64,000 nucleotides of DNA, from assembly GCA_026004875.1 (NCBI GenBank), contig BPJZ01000002.1:1-64000 (forward strand). The letters are read 5' to 3'. Source of the DNA: Candidatus Poribacteria bacterium (GTDB lineage: Bacteria; Poribacteria; WGA-4E; GCA-2687025). Below the pieces are notes generated by a model. The model saw only the letters and a program-made list of their open reading frames with translations. It was not told the origin of the DNA and searched no databases. Shown piece after piece: positions 36,588-45,353 of the stretch (the first letter of the stretch is position 1; each line of letters opens with the position of its first letter). Position numbers and translations under genes: made by a program.

Positions 36588-38324
36588 TCAGCTCTCCCCT
36601 TGACACTGAGAACGCAGCCAGTCCAGATTGCGTTCCCGGTGCTCGGCCAGATGGGTCATGCCGTGCTCCTGGTAGATCCGTGCGAAGGCCTCAAAGGCGG
36701 CTATTCGGTCTTCAGGGAGCAGCCACCCTTGACCGGTCTGGGCGGCCCGCTGGCGCACCTCCTCCCAGCGCAACAGTATGGGATACCAGACGGCCAGCTT
36801 GGCCACCTGAACGCGCGGACGCCGCTCCGGATCGTTCCAGACGGCCTGCTCGGCCGCCTCCAGATGCCGGGTCAGCTCCAAAAGCAGGTCGGCCGTCAAA
36901 AACGGCGCGTCGTGCGGAACAAAGCACCGCAGATAGATCCCCCGCTCCTTCGCCGAACGATAGACTCGCTTCATGTACGCCTCGATGTGAGGCGCTGCTG
37001 GACCGTAGTAACCCTCCAAAAACTCGGCGATCAGCTCCCGATCGTCCAGCTCCGGCCTCCAGAGCAGCTTCGCCAGAACCCAGGCCCGGAGCTCTGCCAT
37101 CTCCGAGCCGTAAGACTGATAGGCCCCTTGCTCAAAGATCCCTTTGACTCCGTGCCGAACAAAAAACCGGATGTTCTCGCCCAACACGTAATAGTTCGGG
37201 TGGGGCAGAACGTAATTCCGAAAGTTGGTGGTGTAGTCCCAGATGTACAGCCGGTTGCAGATCTTCGACCAGCCCTCAATGTCCTCCCGGAAAGACCGGT
37301 TGCTCTCGTGGGTCAACGGCTCCAAAAAGTTACACTCGATGCTACAAAGTCGAACAATCACGTTGTGGCGAGGACGGACCTTCTGGGGCGGCTTCCGAGT
37401 GTACTGGTAGGCCAGCGTATCAATCGCCACGTGGGGAAACTCCTCCTCGATCGCCTCCGCGACAGCGTTCACAAAGCGCAGGAGCGTCCCGGCGTGGCTT
37501 CCCTCCTCCTCGTCCACGGCGCGACATCGTTCGCAGGTGCAGTAGCCGTGCCAATCGTTCTGGGAGACCGAAACGATCGTTGCCTCCGGCGACTCGCGGA
37601 TCCATTCTTTGACCCGCTCGATGACAAACTGGAGCAGCTCCTCGTTGGTCAAGCACAACTGGGCCCGCTCGTAGGTCCGCTCGCCGTTGATCTCCGAGTA
37701 CCACTCCGGATGCTCCGCAAAGTGCCTCTCTGGCGGAACCAAAGGATAAAAGGTGTGCACAAACCCCTTATAGACGTGATGGCCTCCGCGGGCTGCATCG
37801 GTGCGGACGGAGTGTCCGTTTGACTTGTTCCGAACGGCCCAGTCCCCATCGAAGGCGTCGTACCAGAAAGACTCCCGATATTCCAGAGGAGGGACGTATC
37901 GAACGTCCAGAGGAGGAATCGCCAACGTCTCTCGCCGAGGAATGGTGCTGGCCTTGGAGGACCACCAGCGACAGCCGAGCACGTCCTCCAAGAAGGAGTA
38001 GACAGCATAAAGGGTTCCCCGCGGCGCGTGAGGTGCGCCGGTCAAGACAAGATGCTCGCTCCCCAGCGTGCGGATTCGGATTCCCTCCTCGCCCAGCCCT
38101 TCAAACTCGTACGGGGCCAACCCGACCGCTAGCGCAGCGTCCGCACCGACAGCGATGGAAGGGCCGTTTCGATCGGCATTGGGAGAGAGGATCGGAAACT
38201 CCGCGCCAGAGATGGCGTGGAGGAAACGGGCCAACTCTTCAGCGGCGTGACGTTCCGGCGGTGAAGCCGTCGCCGAAACGACGATCGGCAGCCGAGCGCG
38301 GCCTCCCTCGGCAAGAGTCAACAT
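36588..38324 (-). CDS. DUF4838 domain protein, glycoside-hydrolase-like
   Basis: A 578-residue protein. The N-terminal domain (about 1-110), with HAAEELARFLHAISG, is of the alpha-glucuronidase N-terminal/GH20 type, and the rest is a DUF4838 TIM-barrel-like region (CTCERCRAVDEEEGSH, RPRHNVIVRLCSIECNF, YIWDYTTNFRNYV). Members are predicted carbohydrate-active proteins of unknown substrate. I place the start at 38324 because AGGAGGG lies seven bases upstream; longer frames (38357, 38477) are open but less well supported. No signal peptide is seen from this start. Confidence 0.8.
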   Translation of the reverse strand: MLTLAEGGRARLPIVVSATASPPERHAAEELARFLHAISGAEFPILSPNADRNGPSIAVGADAALAVGLAPYEFEGLGEEGIRIRTLGSEHLVLTGAPHAPRGTLYAVYSFLEDVLGCRWWSSKASTIPRRETLAIPPLDVRYVPPLEYRESFWYDAFDGDWAVRNKSNGHSVRTDAARGGHHVYKGFVHTFYPLVPPERHFAEHPEWYSEINGERTYERAQLCLTNEELLQFVIERVKEWIRESPEATIVSVSQNDWHGYCTCERCRAVDEEEGSHAGTLLRFVNAVAEAIEEEFPHVAIDTLAYQYTRKPPQKVRPRHNVIVRLCSIECNFLEPLTHESNRSFREDIEGWSKICNRLYIWDYTTNFRNYVLPHPNYYVLGENIRFFVRHGVKGIFEQGAYQSYGSEMAELRAWVLAKLLWRPELDDRELIAEFLEGYYGPAAPHIEAYMKRVYRSAKERGIYLRCFVPHDAPFLTADLLLELTRHLEAAEQAVWNDPERRPRVQVAKLAVWYPILLRWEEVRQRAAQTGQGWLLPEDRIAAFEAFARIYQEHGMTHLAEHRERNLDWLRSQCQGES

Positions 38325-38467
38325 CACAGCGCCCTCCTGATAACTCGATCGCTCCATCCGCAGCACTCCACCCGGCGTCTGCCCTAGCAGATATACCCCT
38401 CTCCGAAACGGAGCACAAGCAGAGAATAACTCACCTCCAAAGACAGAACCCTTCAAGAACAAGAAGA

Positions 38468-38493
38468 CCCCTCCCACCTGGGGATTGGAGGGG
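38468..38493 (-). terminator. Terminator after the LamG gene
   Basis: A 7-bp stem CCCCTCC/GGAGGGG (38468-38474 with 38487-38493), followed on the minus strand by a T-rich tail (38448-38467), 60 bases after the LamG stop. Confidence 0.65.
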
Positions 38494-38552
38494 CCTGGCC
38501 TTGTTCTGTAAAGCCGACAAACGCAGCGAGTTCCTGCCCATCCTCGGGAAAT

Positions 38553-39281
38553 TCAGGGCCGCTCCAACTTCAGGCGTCCCCACGTGGTGGTAGCCTTTCC
38601 CCCAGGGCGAACGGCTAGCGCTCCTTGCATGTCTGCGACGATCTCGTCCTCGCTTAGGGCGGTGTTATAGTAGCGCACCTCGTCCATTGCCCCCTTCAGG
38701 AACCGGTCCGAGTACGTCCCGATCGTCAGGGGTCCATTGACCCAATCCAGCGCTCCGGCGGCGGCTGTTTCCGCGTCCAGGACGCCGTTCAGATAGCTGC
38801 GCACCGCTTCGGTGTCGAAGACGATGGCCAGATGGTACCAGACGTCCGGCTCAGCAATCGTATTTCCGGCCTTGACGAACCAGTTGGCCCCAACCTTGAC
38901 GATCGGGTAGATCCGCCCGTCGTTCGCCCACTCGTGGAGCGAAAGCGCCACTCGGTCGTTCTTCGAGAAGAAGTCCTGCCGGGGTGGGTTCACATCGCTG
39001 AACCGCACCCACATCGTCGCAGTGACCTGCTCCGGCTGGAGCTCCGGGGTAGAGGCTACCTGAATGAAGCTGCTCCCATCGAAGACGGCGGCCTTACCGG
39101 CGATCCCCTCCTCAAAGGTCACGTTCCCCATCAGGGTGCCGTCGTGCCCATTTCCGGTCTGGTCCGTGGCGTCCTCGTCGTCAAACGACCAGTACGCCAC
39201 CAGATCTGCGCGTGCCGTACTCACCACGCCCAGGAACAGAACCGTCGCCATTCCAACACACACCCAGAGACGGTGAACCAT
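38553..39281 (-). CDS. Secreted LamG-domain (concanavalin A-like lectin) protein
   Basis: A 242-residue exported protein. The start at 39281 is set by GGGAGGT and by a clear signal peptide (VCVGMATVLFLGVVSTARA). The mature part is one LamG/laminin-G-like jelly roll: LVAYWSFDDEDATDQTGNGH, AAVFDGSSFIQV, WYHLAIVFDTEAVRSYLNGV and DEVRYYNTALSEDEI. The C-terminal tail ends in ATTTWGRLKLE; I recall similar tails on LamG proteins of Poribacteria. A role in binding glycans or surfaces is inferred. A GACAAT/TTGTTC pair about 35-60 bases upstream could be its promoter. Confidence 0.83.
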   Translation of the reverse strand: MVHRLWVCVGMATVLFLGVVSTARADLVAYWSFDDEDATDQTGNGHDGTLMGNVTFEEGIAGKAAVFDGSSFIQVASTPELQPEQVTATMWVRFSDVNPPRQDFFSKNDRVALSLHEWANDGRIYPIVKVGANWFVKAGNTIAEPDVWYHLAIVFDTEAVRSYLNGVLDAETAAAGALDWVNGPLTIGTYSDRFLKGAMDEVRYYNTALSEDEIVADMQGALAVRPGGKATTTWGRLKLERP

Positions 39282-39412
39282 AGAAGTACCTCCCTTCTCA
39301 TTTTTATATTGTCCCCGCAAAAGACTAACACGAACAAAGCGCTCTCATCAACATCCGGAAGACTTTTATGAAAAGTTTGCACTCCAAGAGTAGCGGGCCA
39401 CCCACTCCCGCG

Positions 39413-39441
39413 TTGATCTTGGCGATTCCGCCCTCTACAAT
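39413..39441 (+). promoter_or_regulatory. Promoter for the aldolase-phosphatase pair
   Basis: TTGATC (39413-39418) and TACAAT (39436-39441) with a 17-base spacer, 42 bases before the start codon. Confidence 0.6.
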
Positions 39442-39483
39442 CCCCGTATCCAAAGAGCTTCCTACCGCGAAAGGGGCTAGGGA

Positions 39484-40395
39484 ATGGAATGGGGACGGAT
39501 CTATGGGGTTTATCCGCCGATCGTCACGCCGCTGACGGCAAAAGAAGAGCTAGACGTCTCAGGGCTGGAACGCCAAATTGAGCGGCTGATCGCCGCCGGG
39601 GTACACGGAATCTATCTTTTGGGGACCTCAGGGGAGGGGACCACCCTTCGCGACCCGGTCCGGTGGCAAACGGTCGAGGAGGCGCTCCGGATCGTAAACG
39701 GGCGGGTGCCCCTTCTGGCCTGTGTTTCGGACACCTCGACCGAGCGCGTTCTGGAGAACGCCCGACGGGTTCGGGAGCTTGGACTTTCCGCAATCGCTGT
39801 GACGCCGCCGTACTACTATCCGGCTTTCGACGCGCGAGAGCATCGAGCCTTCTTCGAACGGGTCGCCGGGGAGAGCGGGCTGGCCGTCTTCATCTACAAC
39901 ATTCCCGCAACGACCAAGGAGATGCTTTCCGCCGAGTTGATCGCCCAACTGGCCGAGGTGGAGAACATCACCGGAATTAAAGACAGCACCGGAAACTGGG
40001 TTCACACCGTCGAGCTGCTGGACCGTGTACGCGACCGGGAGGGCTTTGCGGTCTTCATCGGCTCGCACGTGCTGGCTGGTCCAGCGATCCTCTATGGGGC
40101 CGACGGGGGCGTGATGTCGCTGGCCAACCTCGACCCGGTCACCTGCGTCCGACTTTATGAAGCCGCCGTCCGTCGCGACCTGGAGACGTTGGCCGAGTGC
40201 ACCTTCCGTCTGACGCGCCTGGGACAGATCTATAAGGTCGCCGCTCAGGTGCCCAGTTTGAAAACGGTGCTTCACTGGATGGGGGTCTGTGAGCCGCACG
40301 TGACCCATCCGCTTCAGCTCCCTGACGCCGAACAGAGCGCCCGGCTCCGGAAGATCGTCGAGGAGCTGGGCCTGTTGGAGGGCGTCCGGCAGTGA
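39484..40395 (+). CDS. DHDPS/N-acetylneuraminate lyase family aldolase
   Basis: Class I aldolase of 303 residues. The Schiff-base lysine is in ITGIKDSTGNW and the catalytic tyrosine in FIYNIPATTKEML. The N-terminal ligand site is LLGTSGEGTTL, where DapA usually has GTTGE. Members include DapA and aldolases for 2-keto-3-deoxy sugar acids. With a galactonate dehydratase gene in the window and no other dap gene next to it, a sugar-acid aldolase is at least as likely as lysine synthesis. Its stop overlaps the phosphatase start by 4 bases. Confidence 0.9.
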   Translation: MEWGRIYGVYPPIVTPLTAKEELDVSGLERQIERLIAAGVHGIYLLGTSGEGTTLRDPVRWQTVEEALRIVNGRVPLLACVSDTSTERVLENARRVRELGLSAIAVTPPYYYPAFDAREHRAFFERVAGESGLAVFIYNIPATTKEMLSAELIAQLAEVENITGIKDSTGNWVHTVELLDRVRDREGFAVFIGSHVLAGPAILYGADGGVMSLANLDPVTCVRLYEAAVRRDLETLAECTFRLTRLGQIYKVAAQVPSLKTVLHWMGVCEPHVTHPLQLPDAEQSARLRKIVEELGLLEGVRQ

Positions 40396-41243
40396 GCCGA
40401 GCGATCCTCTGCGCCGATTACGACGAGACGCTCACCGTCGAGGACACGATTCATCTGCTGCCCCAACTGGCCGCCTGCGAGCTGTCCCAGACGGAACGCC
40501 GTCGCTTTTTGGAGCGCTGGGAACGCGACTCCAAGTGGTACTACAGCCGGTGGGAACAGGTCTTCACCGACGCTCTCGACGCGCTCTCCTCTCTGCCGCC
40601 CGACCCACAAGGCCGCCTTGAGGCCCTCCACCGCGCCTTTTTGGACCTAGAACGGGAGTCCATCCAGATGGTGGTCCAAGAGGGGTACCTCCGAGGCATC
40701 CGCCGAGAGCGGCTGATCCGCGCAGGCCGGCAGGTTCGGTTCCACCCAGAGGCCCGAGAGACGTTACAGGCCGCCGCCCAGGCCGGCTACCGGCTTTGGG
40801 TGCTCTCGGTCAACTGGTCGCGAGACCTGATCGCCGCCGGGCTGGAAGACCTCCCCGTTGAGATCGTTTCAAACGACCTCGTTTTCGACGCTTCTGGGCG
40901 GTCCACCGGGGCGCTCCAAGGAGGACTGCATTCCGGGTTTGACAAGCGAGAAGAGCTCCGAGCGCTCCGCAAGAAAGGAGGACCAATCCTCTACATCGGC
41001 GACAGCATCACCGACCTCCTCGCCCTCTTAGAGGCCGACGTAGGGATCCTCTTTGGAGAAAAGCGCTCGACGATTCGCGCCTGTGAGCGGTGTGGAATCG
41101 CCCGATTGCCGCTTCGGCTGGAGCCGCTCCCGCTGCCTCCGGGGGCGGTCTTGACCACCAACTCTTGGGGAGAGATTCGAGAGTTTCTCTTGAAAATCCC
41201 TTGGCGGGAGAGGGTGGGAGTCGAACCCACCGCGGACGCTTAA
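40392..41243 (+). CDS. HAD-superfamily phosphatase
   Basis: A 283-residue HAD-IB-type hydrolase: nucleophile motif DYDETLT near the N-terminus, lysine in GFDKREELRALR and acidic motif IGDSITDLLALLEAD. The overall form is like MtnX or phosphoserine phosphatase, but the substrate is unknown. It is coupled to the aldolase by a 4-base overlap. The last 14 codons (from 41202) run antisense into the tRNA-Sec gene and end at a TAA inside it. The C-terminal RVGVEPTADA is thus dictated by tRNA sequence and is unlikely to matter for folding. Confidence 0.87.
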   Translation: MSRAILCADYDETLTVEDTIHLLPQLAACELSQTERRRFLERWERDSKWYYSRWEQVFTDALDALSSLPPDPQGRLEALHRAFLDLERESIQMVVQEGYLRGIRRERLIRAGRQVRFHPEARETLQAAAQAGYRLWVLSVNWSRDLIAAGLEDLPVEIVSNDLVFDASGRSTGALQGGLHSGFDKREELRALRKKGGPILYIGDSITDLLALLEADVGILFGEKRSTIRACERCGIARLPLRLEPLPLPPGAVLTTNSWGEIREFLLKIPWRERVGVEPTADA

Positions 41244-41296
41244 CGCCCGCACCTGGTTTTGAAGACCAGCCGGGCCACCGGACCCGATCCTCTCCC
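41202..41296 (-). tRNA. selC: tRNA-Sec (anticodon TCA)
   Basis: Selenocysteine tRNA, 95 bases including an encoded CCA. An 8-bp acceptor stem (GGGAGAGG/CCTCTCCC) stacks on a 5-bp T stem (GTGGG/CCCAC), the 8+5 arrangement of bacterial tRNA-Sec. The D stem is 6 bp with a 4-base loop, the anticodon stem is CTGGT/ACCAG with loop CTTCAAA, and the long variable arm has a 7-bp stem with loop TTAAG. The discriminator base is G. The 5' end lies 5 bases after the SGNH hydrolase stop, so it is probably processed from the selA-selB transcript. Confidence 0.96.
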
Positions 41297-41301
41297 ATCA
41301 G

Positions 41302-41895
41302 CTATTGTCCCGCGATCCACCCCTGGAGGCAAGCGGCGACCGCCTCGGCTAATATCCGATTTCCAAACGGCGTCATGTGAACGCCGTCCTCGCCGATACA
41401 CCGCTCAACTCCCGCTTGCAAGACCACCTCGTAAAGATCGTTGATCGGGACACCTGCGCTGTTCATGATTTCCGCCGCCGCAGCGTTGTACCGCTGCACG
41501 TCGGCAAGGAGCCGATCGAAGCCCTTACGGGCACGGTGGCGCGCTTCGAGGACCGGCGTCGTGCTCGCCCAGATCGGCTGAGCCGAAGTCCGCTCCCGAA
41601 GCTCTTGAAGGATCGCCTTAAGGTTCTTCCGATAGGCACTTAGCGGCTGCTGACACTCCGAGGAGCCGAACGGGCGCTTGATATCGTGAAGTCCACAGTT
41701 CAGATGGACCACCGTCAACGTTGGCCCGTCGGCGAGCTCAAGCCACTCGGCTAGCTTTGAGCGGACGTTTCTGCTGTCCCCGCCGTTCTCAGGAATTTCG
41801 AACACCTCCGCTCGGTTCGCCAACGCTGTCCGCACCAGCGGGGCATAGCCGATCCGAATCGAGTCTCCAACCAGCAACACGCGCGGCAGGCTCAT
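41302..41895 (-). CDS. SGNH/GDSL-family hydrolase
   Basis: A 197-residue serine hydrolase, probably an esterase or lipase-like enzyme. The nucleophile block is VLLVGDSIRIGY, the oxyanion asparagine is in HLNCGLHD, and the catalytic Asp-x-x-His is in EDGVHMTPFGN. There is no signal peptide, so it should be cytoplasmic. Its start overlaps the selB stop by 4 bases, and its stop lies 5 bases before tRNA-Sec, so it is embedded in the selenocysteine operon. No known role in selenoprotein synthesis exists for this family; the placement may be chance or a real link. Confidence 0.86.
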   Translation of the reverse strand: MSLPRVLLVGDSIRIGYAPLVRTALANRAEVFEIPENGGDSRNVRSKLAEWLELADGPTLTVVHLNCGLHDIKRPFGSSECQQPLSAYRKNLKAILQELRERTSAQPIWASTTPVLEARHRARKGFDRLLADVQRYNAAAAEIMNSAGVPINDLYEVVLQAGVERCIGEDGVHMTPFGNRILAEAVAACLQGWIAGQ

Positions 41896-43814
41896 GATCC
41901 CTCCTTTCCCCAGAGGCCGGGGCGGGCCCGGCGCGCGTTCCCCACCCGCACAGTCCAGCCCTGCCGATCGCAGTACTCCAACAAAGGGACGGCGTACTTG
42001 CGCGAAAGACCGGTGCGCTCCCGAAGCTCGGCAATCTCCAGGGTCTCCCGCTCCAAGAAGTGCTCCCGAAGCGTCTGGAGAAGGGCCCGCTCCGCGGTGA
42101 CGTGAAGCCAGTAGTCCTCCCCCACGTGCACCACCTCCCCCAATAGACGAAGGGCGTTCAGAACCGCAAGGATTCGGTCCAAAGGCGCGCCTAACTCCTC
42201 CTCCAGCTCGCGTGGCGAGGGGGAGGCCATCCCCGAAGCCCTCAGCCGCTGAACAATCGCATCCCGGAGCGCCGCGTCCTCCCCCTCAAACCGAACCTGA
42301 TGCCCCGGCAGCCGGACGGCCCCCCGGTCCAGAACCAAGGCTCCCTCCTCCCGGAGCCGATCCAAGAACGCCGAGAACAGCGCAGCGGGAACCTCCGGCG
42401 CGGCCCGATGGCGCAACTCCTCCGGCGCCGGCCCCAACGTGAGCGGCTCCCGGTGATGCATCGCCTCAAGGGCTTCAACCACGACCCGGCGAAGGCGGTC
42501 GAGCTCCTCGGACAGGAGGAGCCATCCGCCCAACTGAAGGGCGCCAGCCTTTTCAGAAAGCCCAGCGTAGTCCCGACGATCGGGGAAATAGTAGGGGAGC
42601 AGACCTCCAGGAAGGAACCGACTCCAAGGGCGTCGAAGGAGGGCCCGGAGTGTCTCGGCTTCGGGAACGCCACTCCGAAGAGCTCCCAACTCGCTGACCA
42701 GCTCGGCACGGAACCGTCGGTGCCGCCTGGCGAACGGGTCGAGCACCTCCCCGCCGCCCAGCGTCCGGCGAATCGAGTCGTCCCGGAGGACGAACCGCTC
42801 GCCCCGAAAGACGGGACGAGGCTCCTCCAGTCGGAGCTGAGCAATCGCCTCGGCGCCGGGCAGTAATCCCTCCCGGTGCTCCGGCTCAAGGAGAATCAGA
42901 CGGGCAAACCCGTTCCAGGTCCCTAGAAACATCCGCACTCGCTGGTGGTCTTCCACAATGCGGGGGTAGTCCTCTAGGACGCGCAGCGCCACGTCTACCC
43001 GATCGGTCAGCCGGTCCAGAGGAAGGGGAACGATCAGGTCTCCGCGCGAAATCTCCGCCTTCTCGACCCCGACCAGGTTCAACGCGACCCGCTGCCGAGC
43101 CTCGGCACGGGATTGACCCTGATGGTGAACCTGGATCGAACGAATCCGAGCCGTTCGACCGGAGGGGAGAATTCGCACCTGCTGCTCTACCTCCAGGGAG
43201 CCACCCCGCAGTGTGCCGGTCACCACTACTCCAAACCCCGAAAGGACAAAGACCCGATCGATGGGAAGGCGAGGAACTCCCTCGTCCGGCGACGCGGACA
43301 ACAGTCGCTGAGCCGCCGCAACCAGTTCGGCACGGAGCGCCTCTAACCCACGACCCGAAACGGAATCCACCACCACAGAGGGAATCCCCTCCAGCGAGGT
43401 GCCCTCTAGCAGCTCACGCGCCTCTTCTAGAACGATCTGAACCGTCTCATCGTCCACCAGATCGGCCATGGTCACCACAAGGATGCCCTCCGAGACGCCC
43501 AACAGATCGAGGATCTGAAGGTGTTCCACCGTCTGCGGCTGAACCCCCTCCCGCGCCGAGACGACCAGGAGGATCAGGTCCATCCCATAGGCGCCTGCGA
43601 GCATCGTGTCGAGAAACCGCTCGTGGCCGGGCACGTCTACGATCCCCACCCGGTGGCCGTCGGGGAGCTCGAAGTAAGCAAAGCCCAGCTCGATGGAGAG
43701 TCCGCGCCGCTTCTCCTCTTCCAGCCGGTCGGTCTCAATTCCGGTCAGGGCGCGGATTAGCGTGGTCTTTCCGTGGTCCACATGGCCGGCGGTGCCAATG
43801 ATCAGATGCCTCAT
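41892..43814 (-). CDS. selB: Selenocysteine-specific elongation factor SelB
   Basis: GTPase of 640 residues that delivers Sec-tRNA-Sec to UGA codons marked by a SECIS element. G1 is GTAGHVDHGKTT and G3 is DVPGHERFL. G4 reads TMAD where SelB usually has TKAD, an unexpected loss of the lysine. EF-Tu-like domains II and III follow, then winged-helix repeats (about residues 380-640) that bind SECIS RNA. The start at 43814 is the ATG overlapping the selA stop; the open frame continues 68 codons into selA and is not used. Confidence 0.95.
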   Translation of the reverse strand: MRHLIIGTAGHVDHGKTTLIRALTGIETDRLEEEKRRGLSIELGFAYFELPDGHRVGIVDVPGHERFLDTMLAGAYGMDLILLVVSAREGVQPQTVEHLQILDLLGVSEGILVVTMADLVDDETVQIVLEEARELLEGTSLEGIPSVVVDSVSGRGLEALRAELVAAAQRLLSASPDEGVPRLPIDRVFVLSGFGVVVTGTLRGGSLEVEQQVRILPSGRTARIRSIQVHHQGQSRAEARQRVALNLVGVEKAEISRGDLIVPLPLDRLTDRVDVALRVLEDYPRIVEDHQRVRMFLGTWNGFARLILLEPEHREGLLPGAEAIAQLRLEEPRPVFRGERFVLRDDSIRRTLGGGEVLDPFARRHRRFRAELVSELGALRSGVPEAETLRALLRRPWSRFLPGGLLPYYFPDRRDYAGLSEKAGALQLGGWLLLSEELDRLRRVVVEALEAMHHREPLTLGPAPEELRHRAAPEVPAALFSAFLDRLREEGALVLDRGAVRLPGHQVRFEGEDAALRDAIVQRLRASGMASPSPRELEEELGAPLDRILAVLNALRLLGEVVHVGEDYWLHVTAERALLQTLREHFLERETLEIAELRERTGLSRKYAVPLLEYCDRQGWTVRVGNARRARPGLWGKEGS

Positions 43815-45229
43815 CGTCCGCTGGAGACCTCCCGATGCCGCTCTCCCAGGAAGGTGATGGCTCGATCCAGTTCGGGGAGCTCCGCGTCGGCAACGGTACG
43901 AAGGTCCAACCAGAGCCGTTCCCCCTCGATGCGCCCGACGACCGGCGTTGGGGCGTCTCGGAGCCAGGCCGCCAGACGGTCCGGCCCGACCGTCTGAGAC
44001 CGAAGGGTAATCGCCCAACTGGATAGCCGAGCCGTCGGTTGAGCGCCGCTACCGATCTGCGCGCTGCAGGGCTCCACGGCAACGAGGATCCCCGGTTCCA
44101 GGCGGGGACGCCATGTCGCTGCCCAGAGCTGACACCGCTCTTGGAGCGCCTCCGGCGTCCAGGTCATCCGCTGAAGCATCGGGAGAACGGTTCGCAAGTT
44201 CGGCTCCGTCTCGTAGAGCCGAAGCACTGCGCTCAACGCCGCGTAGGTCAGCTTGTCCGCCCGGAAGGTGCGCATCATCGGATGCCGGCGGATCGCTTCG
44301 ATCGCCTCGCGTTTGCCGACGATGATCCCCGCCTGGGGTCCGCCAAGTAGCTTATCGCCGCTGAAGGTGACCAGATCAGCGCCGGCGGCGATCCGCTCTC
44401 CAACGACCGGCTCCCGCGGGAGCCCCCAGCGGCTCAAATCCACCAGCGCCCCACTGCCCAGGTCCTCCATGACCGGAACTCCGTGCCGACGACCAATGGC
44501 GACCAGCTCCTCCAGCTCGACGGATCGGGTGAAGCCTTCAATGGTGTAGTTGCTCGGATGTACTTTCAAGAGAAGCCCTGTGTTCTCCCCGATGGCGGCT
44601 TCATAGTCGCGCGGATGGGTCCGGTTGGTGGTGCCCACCTCCCGGAGGGAGACACCAGCCGCGGCCATCACCTCGGGCAACCGGAAGGAGCCGCCGATTT
44701 CGATCAGTTCGCCCCGCGAGACGACCACCTCTCGCCCGCGCGCCAGCACGTGAAGCGCCAACCAGACGGCCGCGGCGTTGTTGTTGACGACGGTAGCCGC
44801 CTCAGCGCCGGTCAGCCGACACAGAAGCGGTTCGACAACTCGATCCCGATGGCCCCGCTCTCCGCGCTCCAGGTCGTACTCCAGCGCGACATAAGAGGAA
44901 GCGGCTTGGAGCAACGCCCTCCGGGCGGCCTCCGGCAGCAGAGCCCGGCCGAGATTGGTATGGGTCACGGTGCCGGTGCAGTTGATCACCCGACGGAGCG
45001 GCTCAGCCTCCTGAGCCAGCGCCTGGAGGACCCATTCGCTCAGCGCCTCTAAGCTCGGTGCTTCGCTCCCCGTTCGGACGGCCGCTCGCGCCCTCTGAAG
45101 GGCGCTCCGGGCCAAGCGACTGAGATACTCCGGTCGGTAGTGGTCCCGAAGCACTCGCAACCGCTCCGAGGAGAGCAACGCCTCAACCGAGGGAAGCTCT
45201 CGCAAACGCCGAGCCACTTCCGAATCCAT
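43811..45229 (-). CDS. selA: L-seryl-tRNA(Sec) selenium transferase
   Basis: PLP enzyme that converts Ser-tRNA-Sec to Sec-tRNA-Sec with selenophosphate, 472 residues. Typical blocks are RRVINCTGTVTHTNLGRALL, YDLERGERGHRD, VNNNAAAVWLAL, REVGTTNRTH and the PLP lysine in TFSGDKLLGGPQAG. The ATG at 45229 follows GGAGGAAGGAG. First gene of the selA-selB-hydrolase-tRNA-Sec operon. The selenophosphate synthetase gene selD is not in the window. Confidence 0.96.
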   Translation of the reverse strand: MDSEVARRLRELPSVEALLSSERLRVLRDHYRPEYLSRLARSALQRARAAVRTGSEAPSLEALSEWVLQALAQEAEPLRRVINCTGTVTHTNLGRALLPEAARRALLQAASSYVALEYDLERGERGHRDRVVEPLLCRLTGAEAATVVNNNAAAVWLALHVLARGREVVVSRGELIEIGGSFRLPEVMAAAGVSLREVGTTNRTHPRDYEAAIGENTGLLLKVHPSNYTIEGFTRSVELEELVAIGRRHGVPVMEDLGSGALVDLSRWGLPREPVVGERIAAGADLVTFSGDKLLGGPQAGIIVGKREAIEAIRRHPMMRTFRADKLTYAALSAVLRLYETEPNLRTVLPMLQRMTWTPEALQERCQLWAATWRPRLEPGILVAVEPCSAQIGSGAQPTARLSSWAITLRSQTVGPDRLAAWLRDAPTPVVGRIEGERLWLDLRTVADAELPELDRAITFLGERHREVSSGR

Positions 45230-45276
45230 CTCCTTCCTCCGTTCTCTGGGAATTACCGTACTGCCTCTCCTCCAGC

Positions 45277-45305
45277 TTGGCACAGAGGACCCGAACCGAT
45301 ATACT
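45277..45305 (+). promoter_or_regulatory. Strong sigma-70-type promoter for the duplicated-domain gene
   Basis: TTGGCA (45277-45282) and TATACT (45300-45305) with a 17-base spacer, 48 bases before the start codon. Confidence 0.7.
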
Positions 45306-45353
45306 CAATGATGGCGGAGGAAAACGACACGGGAAGGAAACAACCCAGAGTCC

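Noticed and set aside
43815-44018. 68-codon N-terminal extension of SelB
   Set aside because: It is a shadow of the selA 3' end; SelB similarity begins at the methionine at 43814.
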